From Pseudobdellovibrio sp. (GTDB lineage: Bacteria > Bdellovibrionota > Bdellovibrionia > Bdellovibrionales > Bdellovibrionaceae): a stretch of 64,000 nt of DNA. The stretch lies in contig JAMPXC010000005.1 of assembly GCA_023701385.1 (NCBI GenBank), positions 1-64,000 of the forward strand, in the 5' to 3' direction. The position numbers and the translations under genes were made by a program. This document shows, in pieces, positions 50,744-60,032 of this stretch (positions within the stretch are counted from its first letter, which is position 1; every line of letters starts with the position of its first letter). The notes under the pieces were generated by a model. That model was not told the origin of the DNA, ran no database searches, and was given only the letters and a program-made list of their open reading frames with translations.

Positions 50744-51909
50744 TGGCATCGCGCTTTTTTGTTTCATGCCAACCGCATTTAGAAAAAGACCTGCTTAATG
50801 AACTTGAAAGCTTTTGGCATCAGCTCATTGATTTAGATGGTTTGCCAACACGTTCACGTCCGGAAGTGGTCTATGAAGATATCGGTGGTATCGAGATCGA
50901 ATGTGAAACACATTTAGGATTTCAGATTAATTTATTTTCTAAGTTAGCGAATCGTGTGCTGTGGCGTATTCACCATTTTGAAGCGCGCTATTTTGACCAG
51001 TTTGAAAAAGAACTTAAAAAACTAGATTTAAAAAAATACCTAGGCGAACAAAAGTTCAATTTAAATATCGAATCAGGTAAGTCACGTCTTTTTCACGAAA
51101 GTAACTTAGAAGAATCAGCTCATAAAATTTTAAAAAATGCCGTAAAAAAACAAGATGAAAATTTGCTTTCATTGTATATCCGTATTTTTAAAGATCATGT
51201 GACTTTAAGTTTAGATACTTCAGGAAAACATCTGCATAAACGTGGTTACCGCCAAGCTCAAGGCGAAGCGCCCATGCGTGAAACCTTAGCGGCAAAGATG
51301 TATAATTTTTTATTAAAAAATGCCCTTGAAGGTGAAGTTCTATATTCTCCGCAAAATGCAAACACGGTAATTCTAGATCCTTTTTGTGGCGCGGGAACTT
51401 TACTGTTTGAGGCGGCTAGTTTCTTTCAGCCGAATCTAGTTTCTAAGTTTGATTTTGAAAGATTTAATAATTTACCGGGGCTTTTAAAATCAGAAACTTG
51501 GAAGAAGAATTTTAAAATCGCAAACCCTTCAAAAACTCAATTTATGGGTATTGAGTTAGACTCAAAAACCTTCACCAAATTAGAGGGGAATTACGAGGCT
51601 TTTAAAACGCATTTTCCAGCGGTTGAAAATGGTTTTAAGTTTATTCAAGGTAACTCAAAAGCCGCTGATTTTAGCGCTTTAAAAGATCAAGCGGTGATCG
51701 TGATTGCAAACCCTCCGTACGGAGAACGTTTAAAGAACACCGATGCTGAAGATGTTCTAATGTCATTGGAGCGCATTCCAAACTTAAAGGGTCTTGTTGT
51801 GGTTCATCCGCCACAGTGGAAATTGAAATTTTCACAGTTAAAAATCAAACAAAGCGAGGCTTTTAACAATCAAGGGTTAGACCTAAAACTCACTTTATTT
51901 GCATTATAA
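50743..51909 (+). CDS. THUMP-domain class I RNA guanine-N2 methyltransferase (RlmL N-terminal-like)
   Basis: The 388-residue product has an N-terminal ferredoxin-like/THUMP region (residues 1-165), GKHLHKRGYRQAQGEAPMRE linking to the methyltransferase fold, the SAM site ILDPFCGAGTLLFEAASFF and the catalytic IANPPYGERL motif of N2-guanine methyltransferases. It matches the RlmL (YcbY N-terminal half)/TrmN family that makes m2G in 23S rRNA or tRNA. There is no RlmK half. TAATG couples it to the preceding barrel gene although the function is unrelated, so it may simply share the promoter. Confidence 0.85.
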   Translation: MASRFFVSCQPHLEKDLLNELESFWHQLIDLDGLPTRSRPEVVYEDIGGIEIECETHLGFQINLFSKLANRVLWRIHHFEARYFDQFEKELKKLDLKKYLGEQKFNLNIESGKSRLFHESNLEESAHKILKNAVKKQDENLLSLYIRIFKDHVTLSLDTSGKHLHKRGYRQAQGEAPMRETLAAKMYNFLLKNALEGEVLYSPQNANTVILDPFCGAGTLLFEAASFFQPNLVSKFDFERFNNLPGLLKSETWKKNFKIANPSKTQFMGIELDSKTFTKLEGNYEAFKTHFPAVENGFKFIQGNSKAADFSALKDQAVIVIANPPYGERLKNTDAEDVLMSLERIPNLKGLVVVHPPQWKLKFSQLKIKQSEAFNNQGLDLKLTLFAL

Positions 51910-52077
51910 TCCAAAAATGCCCCTATTTTACATGCTGCATTTGTAAGAGCTGCTACTGGTAGTAAAAGCTCTAGACTTTACACGAAAATTTGTGTTCTCT
52001 AGCCCACGCAATTAAAAACATAAACTCGATGCGAATAGAAGTAATTCGTAAACGCGTCTTTTACTCAAGGAGAAAAC

Positions 52078-52713
52078 ATGAAATCAATTATCGGTTCATT
52101 AGTATTAATGATCGGTTTAACAGCTAATGCAGGTCTTTTAACAGTTTCTGGCGGAGCCAAAAAAATCGAAGGCGTTACCTTAAACCAAACAGCTCAAGTA
52201 ACTGGTTCTGATGTTAACATGACATTAGTTGGTGCTGGTTTACGCGCTAAAACAGTATTATTCGTTCCAGCTAAAGTTTACGTTGCAGAATTATTCACTA
52301 ACGATGCAGCTAAATACTCTCGCGATAACAACGCTTTAAAATCTTTAGAAGCGTCTTCTGTTACTGCAATCCGTTTAACTTTCTTACGTGGTGTTGACGC
52401 TCCTACAGTAGCTTCTTCTTACCGTGAAGCTTTAGTAGCTAACAACGTTAACTTAAAAGACCAAGCTATCTCTCAATTCTTAGCAAACGTTGAAAAAGGT
52501 GGCGATGCTTCTCAAGGTAAATCTTTTGTTATGCTTTTAGTATTAACTAAAGAAGGTGGCACAAAATTATACTACGAAGATACAAAAGACCAAGTTTCTG
52601 TAGTTGATGGCCCACGCGCTTTACAACAACAAATCCTTTCTATCTGGTTAGGCGCTTCAGCTGATTCTGGTTTAGAAAAACTTAAAAAATCTTTATTACA
52701 ACCAGTTTACTAA
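52078..52713 (+). CDS. Exported chalcone-isomerase-fold protein
   Basis: The 211-residue product has a signal peptide (GLTANA, residue 19). LVGAGLRAKTVLFVPAKVYV followed by AELF is the core of the bacterial chalcone-isomerase-like (CHI/FAP-related) domain, and AIRLTFLRGVDAPTVASSYR plus KEGGTKLYYE fit as well. Bacterial members are periplasmic, have no shown isomerase activity and may bind fatty acids or other lipids. AAGGAGA gives a strong ribosome site and codon use is highly biased (TTA, GCT, AAC), suggesting abundance. The lipoprotein gene follows after 27 bp with a shared terminator. Confidence 0.85.
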   Translation: MKSIIGSLVLMIGLTANAGLLTVSGGAKKIEGVTLNQTAQVTGSDVNMTLVGAGLRAKTVLFVPAKVYVAELFTNDAAKYSRDNNALKSLEASSVTAIRLTFLRGVDAPTVASSYREALVANNVNLKDQAISQFLANVEKGGDASQGKSFVMLLVLTKEGGTKLYYEDTKDQVSVVDGPRALQQQILSIWLGASADSGLEKLKKSLLQPVY

Positions 52714-52740
52714 TCTCGAACGTCTAAAAGGGTGTATTAG

Positions 52741-53640
52741 ATGAAACAATTATTATTAGTATTAACAATCGCAGTTGGTTTTTCTAGCTGCGGTAAATTA
52801 AAAACGGTATTAGATAAAGCTGAAACTATTCCGGATAAAATGGATAACTTAAATACAGGTATGGGCGAAACGAACGCTTCAGTTCGTTTGCAAAAACTTG
52901 GTATTTTCGAAGGTATGGTTTTAGACCAAGATAACTACGAAATGTTAGCTCCGTTCCCAGCTGATTTAATGACGGGTGGTAAATTCTTAGGTGAAGCTTT
53001 AACAACTGAAGAAGCTTTAATGTGGGTTTTCAAATCGATTAAAAAAATCAACACTTACGATATCAACTCTAATCCGTTATTAGATGCTCAAGATGCGAAA
53101 GTTCAAGCTAAGTTTGACCACGATAAGTTAGGTCTTTACATGGCTGTAACAATTGTATCTGGTTACTTACGTGACAGCGTTATCGATGATATCGTTCAGC
53201 GTATTTACACATCTGATCGTTTTACTGAGACAGGTTTACAAATCTTAGCTTTACGCGCAAAATTCTACAGCGACGTCATGTTAGGTGGTTCTCTTTATAC
53301 AGAGAAATTCGCCACTTTAGGACACGTTAAAGAAGCGATCGATTACAATTCTAAAATCGAACGTATCGCGCGTTTACCATACCCACAAGCTATCAAAGTA
53401 GATATCGTTGGTATGTTAACTCCTGAAATGAATGAAGCTATGTCTGTGCAATTTGATCCAGCTATCGTGAATGCGAACTGGTCAAAAATTAAAACATTAG
53501 GTGAAGCTGGTTTTGAAGTTAAGCCTTTATCAGGCAACAACACGGCTGACCAAGCTGAAGCAAAAAGACAAAGAGACGTATTTAATTCTTACATCTCTTT
53601 CTTAAACGGCAAAATCCAACAAGCTCAAAGCTTAAACTAG
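52741..53640 (+). CDS. Lipoprotein of unknown function
   Basis: The 299-residue product has a short lipoprotein signal (GFSSC, Cys at residue 17). A mature helical protein follows: KTVLDKAETIPDKMDNLNTG near the N-terminus resembles coiled-coil lipoproteins, and the rest alternates Leu/Ala helices (GLQILALRAKFYSDVMLGGS). I recognise no family. Codon bias is as strong as in the preceding chalcone-isomerase-like gene, 27 bp upstream, and both share the terminator at 53663, so they are probably expressed together at a high level in the envelope. Confidence 0.75.
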   Translation: MKQLLLVLTIAVGFSSCGKLKTVLDKAETIPDKMDNLNTGMGETNASVRLQKLGIFEGMVLDQDNYEMLAPFPADLMTGGKFLGEALTTEEALMWVFKSIKKINTYDINSNPLLDAQDAKVQAKFDHDKLGLYMAVTIVSGYLRDSVIDDIVQRIYTSDRFTETGLQILALRAKFYSDVMLGGSLYTEKFATLGHVKEAIDYNSKIERIARLPYPQAIKVDIVGMLTPEMNEAMSVQFDPAIVNANWSKIKTLGEAGFEVKPLSGNNTADQAEAKRQRDVFNSYISFLNGKIQQAQSLN

Positions 53641-53662
53641 TTTTAAATTTTGAAGTTTAGTA

Positions 53663-53700
53663 AAAACCCACACTTTTCAATCGAGGTGTGGGTTTTATTT
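53663..53700. terminator. Bidirectional terminator between converging genes
   Basis: AAAACCCACAC and GTGTGGGTTTT form an 11-bp perfect stem with a 12-nt loop and T or A runs on both sides. It follows the lipoprotein gene by 22 bp and overlaps the stop codon of the minus-strand gene at 53695. Confidence 0.85.
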
Positions 53701-54141
53701 TTTTGCCGATATTCTCCTGCGCTTTTCTATTCCATCGGGCTTTAGTGGAAGCTCAAAACGGAGCCGAAGAGCTTCGCTATGAGCTGCAAATCCACAATCA
53801 TAAAAATAAAAGTACCAACTTCCGTTACCTGGTGAATTGTTCTCAACCTGATCAGCCTTCACTGTCTCTTGAAAGATTTGCTCCAATCCATCGAGCATTT
53901 CTCTTTCATCTTGTCGAACTGCCAATGCGGCTGCCAACTTTTTTGCGGCATCAAATCGGAGCCAATCCCACTCCGGATCTTCAAGAATTTTAATTAAGTC
54001 TTTCGCCCTCTCTTCAAGGCTTGCATTTTTGAGGAAGTCAGTTTGTCGTTTTTGACGTTGCAAATCTATTCTACTCATAACGTAAGTTAATATTCCTATA
54101 AGCAGAGTAAATAAAAAAATGATTAATAGTGAAATGTTCAT
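53695..54141 (-). CDS. Small membrane-anchored hypothetical protein
   Basis: The 148-residue product has one N-terminal transmembrane helix (SLLIIFLFTLLIGILTYVM) followed by a charged, helical, probably cytoplasmic domain (RIDLQRQKRQTDFLKNASLE with DPEWDWLRFDAAKKLAAALA). The latter resembles a HEAT-like or TPR-like helix pair and contains the aromatic patch GNGSWYFYFYDCGFAAHSEA. No family is recognised. It is a single gene whose end lies in the shared terminator. A convincing but unassigned gene. Confidence 0.6.
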   Translation of the reverse strand: MNISLLIIFLFTLLIGILTYVMSRIDLQRQKRQTDFLKNASLEERAKDLIKILEDPEWDWLRFDAAKKLAAALAVRQDEREMLDGLEQIFQETVKADQVENNSPGNGSWYFYFYDCGFAAHSEALRLRFELPLKPDGIEKRRRISAKK

Positions 54142-54194
54142 GCCTTCCCCAAACTATCATAGGGATAAATGAAGGGTCTAGAAGGGGATAAAGT

Positions 54195-55352
54195 CTAAAA
54201 CAAATACCCATCAAGCCAGATATTTTTACTTAATTTAGCTTTTAACGGCGCAATACCGGCATCTATGGCATCAGGGGTTCTAATCTCGTAAAGCGCGTAA
54301 GGTGATTCGCTGTGAATCGTTCCAATCGGCGGGCGGTGCGTGTACATCGACTGTTCGTAAGGATAAATTAAGAATTCGTTTTGCTTTGACTGGTTGTAAG
54401 TAAACTTCACCATCGATTGAAACACTTCAGGGTGTTCAAAGAACAAGAAATGTAAAAATTGAAAGTTAAGGGTCTGGTCTTTTTGGGTGCGTGAAAACGG
54501 ACGTGTCAATTTTCTGCCGACACCGAAAAATGAAGCAAACTTTAAAAACTGGCGAAAGTTATCTGATTGCTGGTTATATTCTTGAGGAAAGTATTCTTGT
54601 AAGAGTGAAGAACTTAACGGGTAACAAACGCCGACGATATTATCTTTCGCATCGCGGGCTACTACGAAGTTTTTAAATGAGTAAATTAAAGAGTCTTGAA
54701 TGTATTTTTCAAGGTCTTCGGTCATAGCTGTTGGAACTAAATCTAAAGTTTGCAGTTTTTCACTCAAATAGCGGATGAATTTTTTGTGATCCTGTTTTTC
54801 TAAAAAGCCAACTTTAATAAAAGGGTTAACTTTAAATAATAAAGGATAAAACCCGTGAATCGAAACTAAGTTAAACTTACGGATTAATTCATACAGCGGT
54901 TTGTTCGATCTTTTTTGTTTGGTGCGAATGAAAGCGTTAATCGCCTGCATGCTTTCCATGTTGATCGATGTGATAAAGTGATCGACTTTTTCAGTGGCGA
55001 TTAATTTTTGTAACTGCGGTAAAAAATGGCGTGACCAATTTAAAACGGCCTTACGTTGGTGCGATACACGTAAATCACAGGCATAAGCTGTTTTTAAAAC
55101 TTCTTTTTCAGTTTTCATATCCTGAAGTAAGAAGCTGGCTGTGCCTAGAATCTGGTTATTTTGAAAAGCATTGGTTTCTTCTAAAATATAATTGTGAAAC
55201 TTCTGCTGAAGGCGTCTATATAACGAGAAAAAATCAATTTCACGTCTGATTTTAACATCTAAAAGCGCTTGAGTCGGGATTTCGTAAAAGAATTGCCCCA
55301 ATTTTTCAGAGTCAGCCGGCGTAGATTCGCGAAGAACTATTTTTTCTTCCAC
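54195..55352 (-). CDS. GNAT-like N-acyltransferase-fold protein, unknown substrate
   Basis: The 385-residue product begins IVLRESTPADSEKLGQFFYE, the usual first strand of a GNAT domain, followed by ILGTASFLLQDMKTEKEVLK and YACDLRVSHQRKAVLNWSRH, where the acetyl-CoA-binding Q/R-x-x-G-x-G/A motif is poorly kept. A second half (FVVARDAKDNIVGVCYPLSS onward) looks like another GNAT repeat, so the protein may be a tandem GNAT. There are no membrane segments. Its start lies 16 bp inside the cobalamin adenosyltransferase gene, making a coupled pair. Assignment is by fold resemblance only. Confidence 0.55.
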   Translation of the reverse strand: MEEKIVLRESTPADSEKLGQFFYEIPTQALLDVKIRREIDFFSLYRRLQQKFHNYILEETNAFQNNQILGTASFLLQDMKTEKEVLKTAYACDLRVSHQRKAVLNWSRHFLPQLQKLIATEKVDHFITSINMESMQAINAFIRTKQKRSNKPLYELIRKFNLVSIHGFYPLLFKVNPFIKVGFLEKQDHKKFIRYLSEKLQTLDLVPTAMTEDLEKYIQDSLIYSFKNFVVARDAKDNIVGVCYPLSSSLLQEYFPQEYNQQSDNFRQFLKFASFFGVGRKLTRPFSRTQKDQTLNFQFLHFLFFEHPEVFQSMVKFTYNQSKQNEFLIYPYEQSMYTHRPPIGTIHSESPYALYEIRTPDAIDAGIAPLKAKLSKNIWLDGYLF

Positions 55353-55906
55353 AAGATTTCCTGCGTGTTGGTACGATGGTTAACAAAACGGGCTGCGGTA
55401 AAAAGAAAATCACTTAAACGGTTTAAATAAATTAAAACAGGTTCATAGTGTGACTCTTGCATCGCGATTTCAGAGGACCTGCGCTCGCAACGACGGCAAA
55501 GTGTGCGCGCCACATGAAAGTGCGAGCTAAAAACATGACCTGTGGGCAGAATGAAATTTTTTAAAGGTTCAAGTTCTGCAGTCATCGCATCGATCATTTT
55601 TTCTAATTGTGGAGTCGCTTCAGAATCTAATTGCGGAAGTTTTTTGAAAACTTCGGCATCAGCTGTAGCAAGTAAGCTTCCGATCACGAACATATTGTTT
55701 TGAATATCAAAAAGTAAACGGCGTAATGAAGTGTTGCTTAGGTTCAACTGTTCATTGTTTTCAAGCAGACTATAAATCAAACCAAGATAAGAGTTTAGTT
55801 CGTCAGCAGTGCCGTAAGCTTCAACACGAGGGTTGAATTTTTCGACGCAACTGCCATCAACGAGCCTGGTTGTTCCTTTATCTCCGGTTTTCGTATATAT
55901 TTTCAT
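55337..55906 (-). CDS. PduO-type cob(I)alamin adenosyltransferase
   Basis: The 189-residue product matches the PduO/MMAB family: IYTKTGDKGTTRLVDGS at the N-terminus (ATP-binding loop), EAYGTADELNSYLGL, a late HVARTLCRRCERRSSEI and YLNRLSDFLFTAARF at the C-terminus. The enzyme transfers the 5'-deoxyadenosyl group from ATP to cob(I)alamin, giving adenosylcobalamin for B12 enzymes. In RRxERR-type motifs the arginine patch is intact; Cys replaces Ala in CRRCER. Of normal length. The GNAT-like gene overlaps its 3' end by 16 bp. Confidence 0.95.
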   Translation of the reverse strand: MKIYTKTGDKGTTRLVDGSCVEKFNPRVEAYGTADELNSYLGLIYSLLENNEQLNLSNTSLRRLLFDIQNNMFVIGSLLATADAEVFKKLPQLDSEATPQLEKMIDAMTAELEPLKNFILPTGHVFSSHFHVARTLCRRCERRSSEIAMQESHYEPVLIYLNRLSDFLFTAARFVNHRTNTQEILWKKK

Positions 55907-55962
55907 ATATTAATTAGCTAATGTCTTTTAGAGTTAGTCAAGTTTAGGGGTGTATAGAAATC

Positions 55963-56775
55963 ATGTCAGAGCCGGTTATTCCATTTTTTGTAACAATGCC
56001 ACATTCAGGAGAGAAAGTTCCTGAAGAGTGTACGTGGTTACATAATCTTGATGAGAAAATTTTAATGTGCGATGTGGACCGCTACATTGATGTGATTTAC
56101 GAACCCTCTCTTAAAAAACTTCAAGTGCCTTACCATAAGACGGAATGGCACAGATACGCAGTGGATTTAAACCGTATTCCACAAGATATTGATTGCGATT
56201 CAGTGATCGGCAGTGAAAACAAATCGGGCTCGAATAGCCGTGGTTACCACTGGGTTGTCACAACTTTGAACTATCCTTTAATGCAAAGCCCCATCACCAA
56301 AGATCTGCATAATAAGTTAACTGACCTTATATATACACCTTTTCACGATGGCGTGAAAAAGCTGTACGCTGATTTTAAGAAGAAGGGTTTTGAACACGTT
56401 TTTCATTTAGATGCGCACTCAATGCCTTCTTTAGGTACAAATCAACATAAAGACCCAGGTCAATATCGTGCTGATATTGTAATCAGTGATAACCTGGGAG
56501 TGAGCTGTGATAGCCGTTATAAGGATTTAGTGATTGAAGCTTACAAAAGCGTGGGCTTTTCAATCAGCTACAATTGGCCGTATATGGGTGGCCGTGTGAC
56601 ACAACAATATGGTCAACCTGAAGTGGGTCAGCAGGCTCTGCAAGTAGAGCTTAATCGTGCCTTATATATGGACGAAGTGACTAAAAAAATAAAACCAGAT
56701 TATGTTGTTGTCCAAGAGCAAATACTCAAGGCACTTGAGATCGTAAAAAGAGAACTTCCCAATTTGAAAATCTAA
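55963..56775 (+). CDS. N-formylglutamate amidohydrolase family protein
   Basis: The 270-residue product shows the family landmarks FVTMPHSGEKVPEE (the HSG metal/substrate motif), LMCDVDRYIDVIYEPSL, TEWHRYAVDLNRIP (family DlNR), HLDAHSMPS (D-x-H-S metal motif) and YMGGRVTQQYGQPEVGQQAL with QVELNRALYMDE at the end. In histidine degradation such enzymes (HutG) cut N-formylglutamate to glutamate and formate. Other hut genes are absent here, and many genomes use relatives for other N-formyl or amide substrates. It is cytoplasmic. ResB starts 18 bp later on the same strand. Confidence 0.85.
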   Translation: MSEPVIPFFVTMPHSGEKVPEECTWLHNLDEKILMCDVDRYIDVIYEPSLKKLQVPYHKTEWHRYAVDLNRIPQDIDCDSVIGSENKSGSNSRGYHWVVTTLNYPLMQSPITKDLHNKLTDLIYTPFHDGVKKLYADFKKKGFEHVFHLDAHSMPSLGTNQHKDPGQYRADIVISDNLGVSCDSRYKDLVIEAYKSVGFSISYNWPYMGGRVTQQYGQPEVGQQALQVELNRALYMDEVTKKIKPDYVVVQEQILKALEIVKRELPNLKI

Positions 56776-56793
56776 GAGTACGTTTTCTACGTT

Positions 56794-58200
56794 ATGCGAT
56801 TTAAAAACCCTTTGGTGCAGAAGTTCTGGAAATTTTCTACATCATTTCAATTAGGTATCCCTGTTCTTGTGGCTCTCACGATTTTAATCATGTGGGGCAC
56901 TATCGTAGAATCTCAATATGACGCTTTCGCTGCAGAAAAGTTAGTTTACCGTAGTTGGATGATGTATTTGACCATGGGCTTGTTGGTTTACAATCTGGCG
57001 ATTGTGGTAGTCGATCGAATGCCTTGGAAGAGCCGGCATATTCCTTTCATCTTAGTTCATGCGGGAATTATTTTAATCGTCGTTGGCGGCTATGTGACGC
57101 AAAAATATGGGCTTGATGGCTCAATGATGCTTCCGATTAATGGTAAAAATAATTATGTGCAAGTAGCGCAAACCGATGTCGTTGTTTACGCTACATTTGA
57201 TGGTGATCGTTACACTAAAGTTTTTGAAAACGAAGTGGATTTTTTCTTAAATCCACCGACTGAAGATAAACCGTTTAAGGTGAATTTAGGCGATGCTGAA
57301 ATCACGGTTAAAAAATATCTTAAATACGCACGCGTAAGTAAAAAACTAAAAAAATCAACAGATGCCAATGCAGGAGCATCAGTTAAGTTCCAATTGCAAA
57401 ATGCGAACGTTCAACAGGTTGAAACTTTAACTCAAAATTCAAAAACCAAAACAGCCGATGTGAATTTTGGCCCGTTAAAAGTAGTTCTTGGCCATGATGT
57501 TAAAGAAAAAGGCCGTAAAGACCGCTCAACGAATGAAATTTACTTCAATGCTAAAAATGAAACTGAAATCAATTACGAACTTTACCGTAAAGAAGAAATG
57601 AAATCGTTTAAATCAGGTAGCATCAAAATCGGAGATATAATTTCTACGGGATGGATGGGGTTGGAACTTCGTTTGTTAGATTATCTTCCACAGGCCACTG
57701 AAGAGTGGGATGCTGTTGAAGTTGGTCGCCCAACGCCATTAACTAGCCCTGCCTTATTGATCCAGTTCGGTGATAAAACGCAGTGGACTTTATTAAATGA
57801 TGTCATCAAGCTTTTTGGCGATAATGAAGCTTTTTTATTCAGTTTTCAGAACCGCCGCATGGATATCGGGTTTCCGGTTGTTTTGAAAAAATTTGAAATG
57901 ACCCATTATGATGGAACACAAAAAGCCAAAACTTATTCTAGCGCGGTTGAAATTGTTCCACCCAACGGAAATGCTCCTGTCTCTGGTTTGATTGCGATGA
58001 ATGAGCCGTTGAAGTACGCGGGCTACACATTCTATCAAGCTAGTTTTAATCAAGATGAAAAAACCGGTGAGCCTACGGCTTCAGTTTTATCGGTTAATCT
58101 TGATCCAGGTCGTTGGATTAAATATTTAGGTTCGTTAGTTTTATCACTGGGCATTGTTTGGCTATTTGTCCAAACCCGCCGAAGAAAGACAGCACAATGA
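56794..58200 (+). CDS. resB: Cytochrome c biogenesis protein ResB (Ccs1)
   Basis: The 468-residue membrane protein has three N-terminal helices (LGIPVLVALTILIMWGTIVE, the MYLTMGLLVYNLAIVVVDRM helix with HIPFILVHAGIILIVVGGYV after it), a periplasmic domain of about 320 residues, and a last helix before the RRRK tail. EPLKYAGYTFYQASFNQDEK near the end is the ResB hallmark (family yagyxfyQxsy). With CcsA it forms the System II haem transporter/lyase that attaches haem to CxxCH motifs. Its stop overlaps the ccsA start as ATGA. Clients in this window are the diheme fusion and ActA. Confidence 0.92.
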   Translation: MRFKNPLVQKFWKFSTSFQLGIPVLVALTILIMWGTIVESQYDAFAAEKLVYRSWMMYLTMGLLVYNLAIVVVDRMPWKSRHIPFILVHAGIILIVVGGYVTQKYGLDGSMMLPINGKNNYVQVAQTDVVVYATFDGDRYTKVFENEVDFFLNPPTEDKPFKVNLGDAEITVKKYLKYARVSKKLKKSTDANAGASVKFQLQNANVQQVETLTQNSKTKTADVNFGPLKVVLGHDVKEKGRKDRSTNEIYFNAKNETEINYELYRKEEMKSFKSGSIKIGDIISTGWMGLELRLLDYLPQATEEWDAVEVGRPTPLTSPALLIQFGDKTQWTLLNDVIKLFGDNEAFLFSFQNRRMDIGFPVVLKKFEMTHYDGTQKAKTYSSAVEIVPPNGNAPVSGLIAMNEPLKYAGYTFYQASFNQDEKTGEPTASVLSVNLDPGRWIKYLGSLVLSLGIVWLFVQTRRRKTAQ

Positions 58201-59852
58201 TTCGTTTAATTTTTGCAATACTGGTAACATTACAAATTTCTTTATTTTCGCAAATCGCGAAAGCTGAACCCAAGTTAGGTGAGGCGATCAGATATATGCC
58301 GGTTCAAGACGGCGGACGTATCAAACCTTACGATACTTTTGCTAAAGAAGTATTAGAAGTTGTTTACGGAAAACAAAACTACAAAACGGAATCAGGTGAG
58401 TCAGCTCCGGCTTACTTGATCGTATTAACTTGGATGTTGTCGCCAGATAGCTGGGTGAATCGTCCACTTTTTGAAGTGAATCATTTAGATGTGAAAAATA
58501 AATTAGGTTTACCTAAAGACCGGAAATATTTTTCAAATAGCGAGCTTTTTACAACGGATAAGTTTCAAAACTTAATGCAGGAATTAGCTGATAAACGCCA
58601 AAGCCAAGAGAAATTAACACCGTACTTTCAAGCGTTACAGCGTTTACAAAACCAAATGATTTATTTTCGCGAATTAGCGGGTGGTCGTTTACTTAAAATT
58701 ATGCCAAGCCCAGATTCTGAAACTTGGTTGTCGGTGGCTGAAATTCCTGAAGCACAACAAGGTTTATTCGTGAATATCAGTCAAAGTGTTGCGGCTTACT
58801 TAGGTGCGCTTGCTGAGCATAAAGACGTTGAAAGCGCCAAAGCCACTTTAGATAAAGCAGTGATTGATTTTCAAAAAAGTGTAGAACAAGTAGCTCCACA
58901 AAAATATGCTGAAGCTCACAAAGTGGGAACGGAAGTTTTATACAATGATTTACATCCGTTTCGTTGGACTTACGTTCTTTACATTCTAGCTTCGATCATT
59001 TTACTTTTTATCTGGATTAAAAACTTACAATCAGGCATGGGTCTTGTGTGGGCAATCACTTTAGCTGGGTTTTTCATTCACATTTTAGGCTTTGTCTTCA
59101 GAGTTTATTTAGCGGAACGTCCGCCAGTAACTAATATGTATGAAACTGTCGTTTGGGTTTCATGGGGTGTGATGTTGTTCTCGATGATTTTAGAGAAGAT
59201 CTATAAATACAGAATCTTTTTATTAGCAGGATTGCTTGTAGGTTTTGTGTGTATGGTTATTGCCGATACGGCACCGGCCGTGCTTGATCCAAGTATTCAG
59301 CCGTTAGAAGCGGTTTTACGCAGTAGTTACTGGTTAATCGTACACGTGATGACGATCACGATTTCTTACGCTGCTTTTGCCTTGGCTTTTGGCTTAGGAG
59401 ACATTGGGCTTATTTATTATGCAATTGATAAAGACAAACATGCTGAAAAAATCAAGCAAATCACAACGGGTGTTTATCGTGCGATGCAAATTGGTGTGGC
59501 ATTTTTGGCTCCGGGAATTATCTTAGGGGGAGTCTGGGCTGATGCCTCGTGGGGCCGTTTCTGGGGTTGGGACCCGAAAGAGACGTGGGCTTTGATTGCA
59601 CTCTTGGGTTACATAATAATTCTTCACACGCGTTTAGTGAACTGGATTCAAAACTTCGGAATGCTGGTTTCGGCGGTGTTAACGTTCAATTTAGTAATTA
59701 TGGCGTGGTACGGAGTGAATTTCGTGCTTGGAGCGGGGCTTCATTCGTACGGTTTTGGTGCTGGTGGCGTTGAGTACGTTTCGATTTTTGTACTTTTACA
59801 TTTCATTTTCGTTGGCTATGTTTTCAGCGTAAAGAAACTCGCAAAAGTTTAA
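58197..59852 (+). CDS. ccsA: Cytochrome c assembly protein CcsA (System II) with N-terminal extension
   Basis: From ATG 58197 (ATGA overlap with resB) the 551-residue product has a signal-like helix (ending AKAEP), about 230 periplasmic residues resembling the extra domain in epsilon/delta CcsBA proteins (YMPVQDGGRIKPYDTFAKEV), then eight membrane helices. The haem-handling tryptophan-rich WWD motif is WGRFWGWDPKETWALIALLG; conserved histidines lie in LIVHVMTI and LHSYGFGAGG. It moves haem across the inner membrane and, with ResB, ligates it to apocytochromes. A frame extension to 58158 is inside resB and not needed. A strong terminator follows at 59876. Confidence 0.92.
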   Translation: MIRLIFAILVTLQISLFSQIAKAEPKLGEAIRYMPVQDGGRIKPYDTFAKEVLEVVYGKQNYKTESGESAPAYLIVLTWMLSPDSWVNRPLFEVNHLDVKNKLGLPKDRKYFSNSELFTTDKFQNLMQELADKRQSQEKLTPYFQALQRLQNQMIYFRELAGGRLLKIMPSPDSETWLSVAEIPEAQQGLFVNISQSVAAYLGALAEHKDVESAKATLDKAVIDFQKSVEQVAPQKYAEAHKVGTEVLYNDLHPFRWTYVLYILASIILLFIWIKNLQSGMGLVWAITLAGFFIHILGFVFRVYLAERPPVTNMYETVVWVSWGVMLFSMILEKIYKYRIFLLAGLLVGFVCMVIADTAPAVLDPSIQPLEAVLRSSYWLIVHVMTITISYAAFALAFGLGDIGLIYYAIDKDKHAEKIKQITTGVYRAMQIGVAFLAPGIILGGVWADASWGRFWGWDPKETWALIALLGYIIILHTRLVNWIQNFGMLVSAVLTFNLVIMAWYGVNFVLGAGLHSYGFGAGGVEYVSIFVLLHFIFVGYVFSVKKLAKV

Positions 59853-59875
59853 AAAAATTAAGTCCAACAAATTTT

Positions 59876-59908
59876 AAAAAGCGAAGTCGCGTGACTTCGC
59901 TTTTTAAT
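59876..59908 (+). terminator. Terminator after ccsA
   Basis: AAAAAGCGAAGTC, loop GCGT, GACTTCGCTTTTT: a 13-bp perfect stem with T-run, 23 bp after the ccsA stop codon. It separates the maturation genes from the act operon. Confidence 0.92.
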
Positions 59909-60032
59909 TTTGGTGAAAATGAAAATCTCTCTCAAAAAAACGATGCCTTTTAGTCACACTGCTTATGCTTAATCGTGAAGCACGCAACACCTTGATTTCC
60001 CTCAGGGATTTTCAATTGCTATTCAAAATCTG

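Noticed and set aside
51946..51972. AGAGCT...AGCTCT hairpin between the methyltransferase and chalcone-isomerase-like genes
   Set aside because: Short interrupted stem without T-run; not strong enough to call a terminator or riboswitch.
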